A stretch of DNA of 64,000 bases from a bacterium. Its GTDB lineage: Bacteria; Krumholzibacteriota; Krumholzibacteriia; Krumholzibacteriales; Krumholzibacteriaceae. Location: contig CP070727.1 of NCBI GenBank assembly GCA_020350885.1, positions 1,592,306 to 1,656,305 on the forward strand. The letters run 5' to 3'. The position numbers and the translations under genes are program-made. Positions 15,557 to 23,444 of the stretch are shown piece after piece. The notes below the pieces were generated by a model. It searched no databases. It worked only from the letters and a program-made list of their open reading frames with translations, and was not told the DNA's origin. Each line of letters begins with the position of its first letter. The stretch's first letter is position 1.

Positions 15557-16627
15557 GTGTACTCGGTAATATTAGCCGGGGGAAAAGGCAAACGGTTCTG
15601 GCCGTTCAGCCGGGCCAGGAAGCCGAAACAGTTTCTTGATATCACGGGTGCGGGCAGCATGCTCGCACTGACGTTTCAGCGCCTCAGGGAGATTGTGCCG
15701 CCCGAGCGGATACTCCTTCTCACCGTTGCCGAGCAGGTCGAACTGGTCCACAATGAATTACCGGATCTACCCGCTCAGAACATATTCGCCGAACCGGAGG
15801 GCCGAAACACTGCCCCCTCGTTGGCTGTCGCGGCGGCGCTTGTGGCGCACAGAGGTGGGGACGAACCGTTGCTATGCTGCCCGGCGGATCATATCATCGA
15901 GTATGCGGATGCATTCCGTGCGCTGGTCACGGCGGCAGGTGACATCGCCGCCGGCGACGATGTGCTGATAACCTTCGGTATCACACCCGATCGCCCCGCC
16001 ACGGGATACGGCTATATCGAAGCGGGCCGTGAGATGGGAGAATGCGGAGGTCAACGTTTTTACTATGTTAAGAAGTTCCATGAAAAACCGGACGGTGTGC
16101 GGGCCGAATCGTATCTCGAGCGGGGAGGTTACTATTGGAATAGTGGAATATTTCTCTGGCGTCCTTCCGTGTTCCTGGAATCGTGGCGGCGTTTCCTACC
16201 GGAGGGTGCCGGGCCGCTTGAAAGGATCGCCCGGGCTTTTGATCAACCGGATCAGGAGTCTGTTGTACGGGCCCAGTATCCGAAGATGCCCGCCATTTCG
16301 GTTGACTACGGAATACTGGAGCGTGCTGATAATGTGATCGTCGGCCCGGCGAATCTCGGCTGGAACGATGTCGGCTCGTGGGATGCCCTGTTTGATATTT
16401 TGCCTAGCAACGGGAAAGGCAATGTCGGTGCGGGTACGATGGAGCTCATCGATTCCTCGGGAAATCTATTCTTCAACCCGGACGGGGTGACGGCAGCTGT
16501 TGGCGTCGACAATCTGATCGTTGTCGTCGAGGGTCAAACGGTGCTTGTATGTAAACGAGGCCAAAGCGAGAGGGTCCGCGATCTTCTCGAGTCGATAGAG
16601 ACGAAGGGCGATGCGGAACTGTTGTGA
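15557..16627 (+). CDS. manC: Mannose-1-phosphate guanylyltransferase
   Basis: 356 aa from GTG 15557 with GAAGGGAG upstream. Motifs: VILAGGKGKRFWPFSRARKP at the start (nucleotidyltransferase signature), GRNTAPSLAVAAA near 78, CCPADHII, FHEKPD near 172, YYWNSGIFLWR and NLGWNDVGSWDALF near 270. It is the short form with only the guanylyltransferase domain and no fused isomerase. It makes GDP-mannose from mannose 1-phosphate and GTP. With the mutase just upstream it forms a two-gene GDP-mannose module. Confidence 0.94.
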   Translation: MYSVILAGGKGKRFWPFSRARKPKQFLDITGAGSMLALTFQRLREIVPPERILLLTVAEQVELVHNELPDLPAQNIFAEPEGRNTAPSLAVAAALVAHRGGDEPLLCCPADHIIEYADAFRALVTAAGDIAAGDDVLITFGITPDRPATGYGYIEAGREMGECGGQRFYYVKKFHEKPDGVRAESYLERGGYYWNSGIFLWRPSVFLESWRRFLPEGAGPLERIARAFDQPDQESVVRAQYPKMPAISVDYGILERADNVIVGPANLGWNDVGSWDALFDILPSNGKGNVGAGTMELIDSSGNLFFNPDGVTAAVGVDNLIVVVEGQTVLVCKRGQSERVRDLLESIETKGDAELL

Positions 16628-16655
16628 TCGCAGAAAAGGGTGTAAGGAGGTTTCA

Positions 16656-17879
16656 ATGTTGAGAGTGTCGGTGAAGACGATGGCGGTTGTGCTGTGTGTT
16701 GCAGCGATGCTGCTCGGCTGTTCGCGTGACGAAGGTGATTTGAAGATTCAATCAAACCTGGCGGCGCAGGTCGATGACACGAAGATCACAATCGATGAAA
16801 TCGATGAGCGGTTTGAAGCGTTGAGCGATCAACAGAAGGAGGACTTCAAGGGTGGAGACGGGCGGGCTAACTTTGTCGAGCGCTTGATAGAGGAGGAGCT
16901 TCTCTTTAAAGAAGCAGTTGCAGTCGGGATTGATGAGATCGATGAAGTCAAGGAGAATCTGGGTCGAGTGAGACGCTCGATCCTGGTGAGTGGATATTAC
17001 AAGCACGAGATCGTCGGAAAGGTGGAGATCCCCGAGGAGGAGGTAAGGGAGTATTACGAATCCCGTCAGGAGGAGTTCACGACGAGGTCGCTCGTTAAAG
17101 CGCAACATATCTTGACGTCGGATAGTCTCAAGGCCGTAGCATTAAAAAAGAGACTGGATGCGGGAGAGAAGTTCGGCGATATCGCCGTCCGGGAGTCCGA
17201 AGACGATCTCACCGCAAGCAAGGCGGGAAATATGGGTTACTTCAATCCCGGCGGATATATCAGGGGTATCGGGTATTCCCAGGTATTCAGCGATGCTGTC
17301 GAAGAGCTCGAGGTCGGTGTAATAAGTGATGTCATTGCCCACGAGCGCGGGTACTCGATCGTACGGGTGAACGAAAAGACGCCGTCGAAAGTCGAACCCC
17401 TCTCGGAGGTGAGAAATCGGATAATCAAGAGGCTCCGCTCGTTAAAGGCGAATGAAGCGTACCAGAAGAAACTATCCGATCTTAAGCAGAAGTATCATGT
17501 GGAGAACTTCGTTCAAAAACGGCTCGAGCTGCGCCAGCGTACACCCGAAGAGCTCTGGGAAGTGGCTCAGATTGAGGAAAATCCGCAGGCCCGGATTAAG
17601 TACTACCGGGAACTCGTCGATAACTACCCCGAGCATAAATATGCAGCACAGGCGCTCTTCATGATCGGATTTGTGTGGGCCGAAGAGAAGCAAGATCTTG
17701 TCGAAGCGAGACGCACCTTCGATGAGCTGATTAGGAAATACCCAGACAGCGATGTCGTAGAGTCGGCAAAGTGGATGATAGAGAATCTGCATGAATCTCA
17801 TCCCAAGTTCGAGTCCGTAGAGGGGATGATGGAACGGATGAAAGAGGACAAGAAAATGAAGGCAGAGGGGAAGGAGTAG
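16656..17879 (+). CDS. Peptidylprolyl isomerase lipoprotein (SurA/PrsA-like, PpiC domain plus TPR-like tail)
   Basis: 407 aa from ATG 16656, preceded by AAGGAGG; the longer frame from 16611 is rejected. A lipoprotein signal ends in LLGC with the lipidated Cys at residue 22. A SurA-N-like helical region follows (ANFVERLIEEELLFKEAV). The parvulin domain is near 145-245, beginning LVKAQHIL and including GNMGYFNPGG and VISDVIAHERGYSIVRV. The last 100 residues hold tetratricopeptide-like repeats (NYPEHKYAAQALFMIGFV, RKYPDSDVVESAKWMIEN). A periplasmic folding catalyst or chaperone for outer-membrane or secreted proteins. Confidence 0.9.
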   Translation: MLRVSVKTMAVVLCVAAMLLGCSRDEGDLKIQSNLAAQVDDTKITIDEIDERFEALSDQQKEDFKGGDGRANFVERLIEEELLFKEAVAVGIDEIDEVKENLGRVRRSILVSGYYKHEIVGKVEIPEEEVREYYESRQEEFTTRSLVKAQHILTSDSLKAVALKKRLDAGEKFGDIAVRESEDDLTASKAGNMGYFNPGGYIRGIGYSQVFSDAVEELEVGVISDVIAHERGYSIVRVNEKTPSKVEPLSEVRNRIIKRLRSLKANEAYQKKLSDLKQKYHVENFVQKRLELRQRTPEELWEVAQIEENPQARIKYYRELVDNYPEHKYAAQALFMIGFVWAEEKQDLVEARRTFDELIRKYPDSDVVESAKWMIENLHESHPKFESVEGMMERMKEDKKMKAEGKE

Positions 17880-17888
17880 GGATCGAAG

Positions 17889-18386
17889 ATGGAACTTGTT
17901 GAGGTATATGTCCGGGGTATCGCCGTCGACAGCGAGCGGGAGCATCCGGTGGTCCTTCTCAAATCACGGCAATCACCGGATGACGATTCGGTGCTTCCTA
18001 TATGGATAGGCCCCGCCGAGGCGACAGCGATCTACACTGTTCTCACCGGCAAGTCGTTCGAGCGCCCCATGACCCATGACCTGATGGGAATTATCCTCGA
18101 CGTTCTCGGTGCCGAAATGTCAAGGATTGAGGTCACAGGTATCCACAAGGATACTTACTTTGCAAGGATTGTATTAAAGCAGGGCAAGGACGAATTTTAC
18201 ATCGATGCACGACCGAGCGACTCGATAGCGCTGGCGCTCCGTGCAGAGGCACCGATCTTCGTCGATAGCGAACTCTTTGGCAAGTACAAGCGGAACATCC
18301 ACATCGGCAAGGACGGTGAGGAGAACGACGTGCGGAAGAGACTCGAGGAACTCGATCCAGGCAGTTTCGGGGATTTGGATATCTAA
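17889..18386 (+). CDS. Bifunctional nuclease family protein (DUF151)
   Basis: 165 aa; GGGATCGAAG lies upstream. The DUF151/BFN domain fills residues 1-135: VVLLKSR, LPIWIGPAEATAI near 40, MTHDLMGIILDVLGA near 61-75 and IDARPSDSIALALR near 101-114, ending at IFVDSELF. Plant and thermophile members have DNase/RNase activity, but for most bacterial members the role is unknown. The C-terminal UVR domain of some homologues is missing; a charged tail takes its place. It is 9 nt after the PpiC gene and 13 nt before the LpoA-like gene. Confidence 0.9.
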   Translation: MELVEVYVRGIAVDSEREHPVVLLKSRQSPDDDSVLPIWIGPAEATAIYTVLTGKSFERPMTHDLMGIILDVLGAEMSRIEVTGIHKDTYFARIVLKQGKDEFYIDARPSDSIALALRAEAPIFVDSELFGKYKRNIHIGKDGEENDVRKRLEELDPGSFGDLDI

Positions 18387-18399
18387 GGTAACGTCGGTA

Positions 18400-20124
18400 A
18401 TGGGATTAAAACGAGCCGGTCTCTTCATTCTCATCGTGTCATTCTCGTGCAGCGTCAGGCCGCCCGCCGTGGAGCGCGACACGAGCTTTGCGGGGAGGGG
18501 TGAGATGATGCTCGAAGAAGTGAAGGAATATGCGGACCTCAAACATTACCGTGAACTTCGCAAGGTCGGGAAGCAATATCTCGAGGAATTTGCTATGGCA
18601 CCCGGGGCGGACGAGGTGAGGATCCTTCTTGGAACCGCCGACATCGAGCTCGGATTTTTCGATGAGGCACGGTCGGTACTCGAGCCGCTCGCCGACCACG
18701 CTGCCGAAAGCCCCTTGCGAGGGCATGCTCTTATTCTTCTTGCCGAGGTTGATAGATCAAAAGGGCTCTATCCCGCCTCGGCCGGGCGATTGCTGGAGGC
18801 GCTCTCGACCGATCTCGAATCACAGAGACGTAGGGACGCCCTGGAGGTGCTTTCGGATGTCAGCACGCTTCTATCCTGGCAGCAACTCGACCGTTTGGAG
18901 ATCGAGCACGCCTCATCGCCGGGAATCGGTATCATACTCAATGCGAGCCTGGCTTTTTCAAAGGCCGTGAACGACACGGCTGCCGTTCGTCGCCTCACCG
19001 CGAAGCTTTCAGAGATCGATTTGAAGATGGCTCATCCGGAACCCTACGTAGCGGAGACCGTCGAACCGATCTTCACGAAGGTGCCGGGTCGTTCCTCCAG
19101 GTATCGTATCGGCCTCCTGTGCCCTCTCAGCGGTCGGTTTGCGGCCATCGGAGAGGCCTTTCTCCGGGGGGCGTCTCTCGCGTTGAAGGAGGCGCGCAGG
19201 GGAGGGCTTGTCGATATCGAGCTCGTCGTGGCGGATTCCCGGGCGAATCCCCTCGGTGCAAGGGAAGCTGCTGAGCGGTTGGTAACGGACGAGCATGTCG
19301 GTGCTCTTATCGGCGGGGTACTGAGTACATCGACGATTGCGGCGGCACAGGTGGCGAACTTCGAGGAGACCGTGCTCCTTTCACCGGTGGCCACGGAGGC
19401 GGGCATAGCAGAAATTGGGGAATGGATTTTTCAGACAACCGATAACGCGGAGGCCGAGGTGGTTGCGGTGGCTCGGCTTGTTTGTGACGATCTCGGTCTT
19501 GTGAGAATTGCGTTTCTTGCCGCTGACGATATTCGATTCAGGGACATCGAGCGGCTATTCAGCGCTGAGGTGCGGCGCTCAGGTGGCGAATTGACCATAT
19601 CGGAGTTCTATGCCGAGGGAAGCACCGATTACAAGGAGCATATCGAACGGATTCGGGCCTCGGATCCCGAGGCGTTGTTCATCGCATCCGACACCGATGA
19701 CTTGATTCTTATTCTTCCGCAGCTGTCGTTTTACGAGTTCGGTACCCAGCTACTGGGTACCAGCGGTTGGAACTCGGGGCGTTTGCTGCGGATGGTGGGC
19801 CGCGATATGGAGGGAGCGATCTTTCCGGCGGTGGTACGATCCCGTATCGATGAGGAGCTTTACAAGGCCGCCGCTGCCCTGACGGGAGAGCCGGTGGGTG
19901 ATATCAATCCGTTCATACTTGGTGGATACAAGGGGGTTCGGACGGTTCTCGAGGCCATGAAACGGAGCGGGGAGGGCGGTGAGGCTCTCAGGAACGAGCT
20001 TGCGAGACTCCTCGACAACAGGCGTCATCCGTTTTTGGAGCTCTATCTCGGACGCGGAATCCCTTTTTACCGCGTTGTAAACGAGCGGTTGGAAGAATAC
20101 ACGATCCTCAGAGTGAATCCCTAG
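18400..20124 (+). CDS. LpoA/LivK-like protein: TPR-like N-terminus and periplasmic binding domain
   Basis: 574 aa from ATG 18400 (AAGG upstream); the frame is open further back but overlaps the DUF151 gene without family match. A signal peptide ends at FSC (Cys 17), so it may be a lipoprotein, although the lipobox is not a good one. Residues about 30-220 are helical, TPR-like (LAEVDRSKGLYPASAGRLLEAL). Residues 235-570 are a type I periplasmic binding fold: YRIGLLCPLSGRFAAIGEAF, ALIGGVLSTSTIAAAQVA, DPEALFIASDTDDLILILPQL. This order matches LpoA-type activators of penicillin-binding proteins as well as amino-acid binding proteins. No ABC transporter genes are near, which favours a cell-wall role. 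Its stop overlaps the opposite-strand gene at CTAG. Confidence 0.82.
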   Translation: MGLKRAGLFILIVSFSCSVRPPAVERDTSFAGRGEMMLEEVKEYADLKHYRELRKVGKQYLEEFAMAPGADEVRILLGTADIELGFFDEARSVLEPLADHAAESPLRGHALILLAEVDRSKGLYPASAGRLLEALSTDLESQRRRDALEVLSDVSTLLSWQQLDRLEIEHASSPGIGIILNASLAFSKAVNDTAAVRRLTAKLSEIDLKMAHPEPYVAETVEPIFTKVPGRSSRYRIGLLCPLSGRFAAIGEAFLRGASLALKEARRGGLVDIELVVADSRANPLGAREAAERLVTDEHVGALIGGVLSTSTIAAAQVANFEETVLLSPVATEAGIAEIGEWIFQTTDNAEAEVVAVARLVCDDLGLVRIAFLAADDIRFRDIERLFSAEVRRSGGELTISEFYAEGSTDYKEHIERIRASDPEALFIASDTDDLILILPQLSFYEFGTQLLGTSGWNSGRLLRMVGRDMEGAIFPAVVRSRIDEELYKAAAALTGEPVGDINPFILGGYKGVRTVLEAMKRSGEGGEALRNELARLLDNRRHPFLELYLGRGIPFYRVVNERLEEYTILRVNP

Positions 20125-20789
20125 AGCCTGTACTCGAAACGTATGAGAAAGCTCACCCAGAAGGGTATCGCTTTGCCTTCCCGGATAGACGGTTTGAAGA
20201 GGAACTGTCGGACGGCCTTGAGCGATGCCTTCTCAAAGCTTGTCGGTCCATAGGAGCTTCGCACATACGACTCGATGACCGTCCCGTCTGTGCCGACATA
20301 CACCTCGACGAGTACGTACCCTTCGAGCCCTTTCACCAGGGCATCCGGTGGATATACCGGTTCGACCATCTTCAAGAGCACATAGTCCTCGCTGAACGGG
20401 ACATCTGCCCGTGACGGGTAGGAACGTACTTTTTGCTCGCCCTCGACATCGTCGAAGTATGGTTTTTCGGGTATCCGCTTGATCGCCTCACTCGTCGTTC
20501 TATCGGGATTCTCATCTCTCTCCCGTTCATCCGTATCCAGCACGACGTTGCGCGCGATGAGGGTATGCTGTTCCCGCTTCGAGGTTTCGCCTTTGATCTC
20601 ACGTTCGTCGATAATCCGTATCTCGGGTATGAGCTGCATGGGCCCCTCGTAGCCGACGAGGAAGACCTTTTCGACTACCTGGGAGCGGTGGAGGCTGAAC
20701 AGAATAACAGAGAGTACGGCTATGCCGATCGGGATCGAGATGAGCAACCTCTTGTTCCGTTTACGATCATACTCTTCTATTCGACCCAT
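20121..20789 (-). CDS. TonB C-terminal domain protein
   Basis: 222 aa. A short cytoplasmic start is followed by one membrane helix (LLISIPIGIAVLSVILFSL, about 15-33). A charged linker runs to residue 130. The C-terminal TonB domain then begins EPVYPPDALVKGLEGYVLVE and continues with VGTDGTVIESYVR and FKPSIREGKAIPFWVSFLIRFEYRL. TonB proteins pass energy from the inner membrane to outer-membrane receptors. No exbB, exbD or receptor gene is in the window, so it may serve a distant system or act as an orphan. The linker lacks the Pro-Glu/Pro-Lys repeats of classical TonB. Confidence 0.86.
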   Translation of the reverse strand: MGRIEEYDRKRNKRLLISIPIGIAVLSVILFSLHRSQVVEKVFLVGYEGPMQLIPEIRIIDEREIKGETSKREQHTLIARNVVLDTDERERDENPDRTTSEAIKRIPEKPYFDDVEGEQKVRSYPSRADVPFSEDYVLLKMVEPVYPPDALVKGLEGYVLVEVYVGTDGTVIESYVRSSYGPTSFEKASLKAVRQFLFKPSIREGKAIPFWVSFLIRFEYRL

Positions 20790-20815
20790 TGTCCTGATCC
20801 GATCCCTTCATTATA

Positions 20816-20845
20816 AATATGTTGTCGTAGTCTTTTTTCTGTCAA
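20816..20845 (-). promoter_or_regulatory. Candidate promoter of the TonB-like gene
   Basis: Read on the minus strand: TTGACA at 20845-20840, an 18-nt spacer, CATATT at 20821-20816; a TATAAT at 20815-20810 lies too far away for standard spacing. It falls in the 70-nt gap between the amidase stop and the tonB-like start, so the downstream gene may be transcribed on its own. Confidence 0.4.
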
Positions 20846-20859
20846 GCAAAGGAGCATTC

Positions 20860-23214
20860 TTATGGGATCTGAGCCTTGCGGATCGGGTAATGCTCATCCA
20901 AATGAATCCGGTGTTCCACTTCTTCCGTGAAGAGATGCGTGAAACCATACACCACGCCTTCAGGAGTCTCGATCGTGATCAGGTGGCGGCCTGGTCCGAT
21001 ATTCATACATTCGACGGAGCCGGCCTCATCCGTTATCATGGTGGATATCTGATCGATGCTGACGGCCGCTCCCTGCACGTAGTACGTGTCGGCAACAACC
21101 CGGATGGTTCTGTTTGTAACGGGCCAATCGCCGCCACCGAAATGCTGCAGTATCGCCGACAGTATGCGTTCGGCCTCCATATTCGCAAATCGCCTGTTCT
21201 CGAGTATCCTCTCGCCCGATTCATTCTCGATGAAGCCGTAGTGGATCTCGCATGCAGTGCAGCTCGTTTGCTGGATGAATGGTGTGATGGATTCATCCAC
21301 ACGGAACACTTCGCATGGGGGAAGTCCCGAAAGAGCGGTAGCGAGCTTACCCGCCAGGTCCATGCCCTTGGTACTTCCCGGGTAATGATGTACGCTGCAG
21401 CGTGAGGATTCGTCACCGCCGCCCGCCCCGTGGTGGATGCCGATGGCCAGATCGGGATTGAACCTATTGACGATATAGACCCGCTCGACGGGTGAGAGCG
21501 TCTCCTCTCCCGGCCGGGTGAGCAGCACATGCGCCCCGCCCCGTACGAGCCGGTCCTTGAGCAGCCGGGCTACCTCGTGATTGATGGTGGATCCGCGACG
21601 CTTCCTTTCACCGAGACCGCCGGGATCTGCACCGCCACCTCCCGGATCGAGTACGATACGCTTTCCGTGCAGTGTTCCGTTGAAGACCGGTGTGAGCGTT
21701 ATGATCTCACCACCGGATGAGGACTCGAGACTATCGGGGGTGATCAGCGCAGGCCGGTATCCGTTGGCGGAAACCAGGAGCATTCCATCGTGGCGGGATA
21801 GCAGGTAGATACGACCGTCACTCCCTCCCCGCACGGCCCCGTCGGCGTTCAGTTCCCGTTCTCGAAAAGGAGTTGCGAGGGGGTGGGCGATCGTTTTCCC
21901 TGTCTCTCGGTCGCTGACGATGATGGAACGGCACTCGGTGAAACCGTCGAGCTGAAAGCCGAGCGTGTCACGTATTCCCGATGATTCGATCACGTACCTG
22001 TCATCCGGTGCAAAGCCCCGTACCGTGAAGCCGAACCGGCCTTTCCGGCATCTGCCTCTGACGGTCTCACCGCCTCGAACGGCACGGACCGTCACCGGTG
22101 TTCCATCGGCAACGGGTTGGGCGAGTCTGTCGAGTACCTTCACCCCCAGGGATGTGCGATCCCCCGGTTCGGGGAAGGCCGGCAGGGGAAGCAGGAATGC
22201 CGCAGGCCTGCTGATGAGCAACGTATACGGTTTGCTAGTGGCTGTTGCACCGCCGGTACTCCGTATCATGCAGTGTATGCGGTACGGTCCGTTCGGTATA
22301 TCCGCAGGGAGCACGTGTCGCAGCATCCCGGTGGAAGGATCGTGGAGGGGTACCGATGTATGATCTCCGATTGTAATCCTTGCCGATGCGGGATCCAGGG
22401 GTATGCCGGCGCTTCCTCTCACGCGGAAGGCGAGTTCACCCGGGGTATCGATCGTGTCGCCGGACGGAATGAAACGCTCGATCTTCGGGACCCCTCTCCC
22501 GAAGTACGAGACAAGTCCGATAAAGTATGCCTCCGCCTCAAGCCTCTGCTTGGCGGCAAGCTTCAACCGATCCTCGACAATTGGGTGTGAGAGGTAGCTC
22601 GCTTCCCCGAGGATCGAGGCCCCCGCCTCTGAACTTCGCAGGACGAAATAGTTGCCCGGTTTTATCTCGGTTTCCTCGATTCCCAGATTCCGGGCGAGAT
22701 GGAGGTGTATGTCCCTGGCGAGCTCGAGGGAGGGACCGGTATCGTCACCCTTGTAGTATATCTCGATCTTATTGATCTCCTTGTCGAGAAAGATATTGGA
22801 GTTGTGATGGATCGAGATAAAGACCTCTGGATTCATGCTGTTCGCCTCACGCATGCGCTCCTCGAGATCATCCCGCAATTCTGTCGCTCCTGCGGGGAGA
22901 AAGTCCTTGTCGGTTGTCCTCGTCAGGGTCACCTCCGCTCCGGCCTCTTCGAGCATACCCCACAGGTAGAGGGCCACCCCGAGGTTCACGTCAGATTCAC
23001 TCAGGCTGTCGAGTCCCAGCGCACCGTCGAAACATCCCCCGTGGCCGGGATCGATGACGATCCGCCGCCCCTCGAGTACGCTCTGCTCGAGTGTAGGGAC
23101 CTCCTCCTCCAGGTGCCGGTAGAGGACCTCATAAGGAGTACGCTGGGCTGCACAGCCTGCCAGGATGACCCAGGCAATATAGAGTAACGAAATGGAAACC
23201 CCGTATCGTCGCAT
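20860..23214 (-). CDS. Cell-wall amidase lipoprotein with two Amidase_3 domains, second one decayed
   Basis: 784 aa; GGAGAG precedes the ATG at 23214. The lipoprotein signal ends LAGC, Cys 21. Domain 1 (about 50-240) is a complete zinc-dependent N-acetylmuramoyl-L-alanine amidase: DPGHGG with His58, the Glu of SES at 73, SIHHNSN with His136/137 and the catalytic Glu204 in ILGEASYLS. Residues 250-510 look like beta-rich linking domains. Domain 2 (about 516-690) has the same fold text (KRIVLDPGGGG, HVLLTRPGE, AIGIHHGAGG, CEIHYGFIE), but Gly526 replaces the first zinc His and Gly541 stands where the zinc Glu should be. It is therefore likely a non-catalytic copy that might bind peptidoglycan. 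The last 90 residues form another small domain. Confidence 0.9.
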   Translation of the reverse strand: MRRYGVSISLLYIAWVILAGCAAQRTPYEVLYRHLEEEVPTLEQSVLEGRRIVIDPGHGGCFDGALGLDSLSESDVNLGVALYLWGMLEEAGAEVTLTRTTDKDFLPAGATELRDDLEERMREANSMNPEVFISIHHNSNIFLDKEINKIEIYYKGDDTGPSLELARDIHLHLARNLGIEETEIKPGNYFVLRSSEAGASILGEASYLSHPIVEDRLKLAAKQRLEAEAYFIGLVSYFGRGVPKIERFIPSGDTIDTPGELAFRVRGSAGIPLDPASARITIGDHTSVPLHDPSTGMLRHVLPADIPNGPYRIHCMIRSTGGATATSKPYTLLISRPAAFLLPLPAFPEPGDRTSLGVKVLDRLAQPVADGTPVTVRAVRGGETVRGRCRKGRFGFTVRGFAPDDRYVIESSGIRDTLGFQLDGFTECRSIIVSDRETGKTIAHPLATPFRERELNADGAVRGGSDGRIYLLSRHDGMLLVSANGYRPALITPDSLESSSGGEIITLTPVFNGTLHGKRIVLDPGGGGADPGGLGERKRRGSTINHEVARLLKDRLVRGGAHVLLTRPGEETLSPVERVYIVNRFNPDLAIGIHHGAGGGDESSRCSVHHYPGSTKGMDLAGKLATALSGLPPCEVFRVDESITPFIQQTSCTACEIHYGFIENESGERILENRRFANMEAERILSAILQHFGGGDWPVTNRTIRVVADTYYVQGAAVSIDQISTMITDEAGSVECMNIGPGRHLITIETPEGVVYGFTHLFTEEVEHRIHLDEHYPIRKAQIP

Positions 23215-23391
23215 AGCTCTCTCCTTCGTAATCTTGTTACATTTCCATTAAGGTCTTTAGCAGAAGTGTCCGGTACCATCAAGGGACAATTAATCCCATG
23301 GGTCCCGGCGGGGGTGCATTCGGGCATCTGGCTATGCACTCACTTTTCGTATTGACCGGGGAACAATATGTTGTGAAAATAGTTGACGGTA

Positions 23392-23409
23392 TCTACCACA
23401 TATGGTAGA
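23392..23409. repeat. Inverted repeat upstream of selA (possible operator)
   Basis: TCTACCA (23392-23398) and TGGTAGA (23403-23409) form a perfect 7-bp inverted repeat around the centre CATA. It directly follows a TTGACG (23383-23388), at -10 distance from it, and ends 36 nt before the selA start. It looks like an operator for a dimeric repressor or a small hairpin; no bound protein can be named. Confidence 0.4.
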
Positions 23410-23444
23410 AGATGGCAGGTTTTGTTACAATCCTAACTGAAGGC

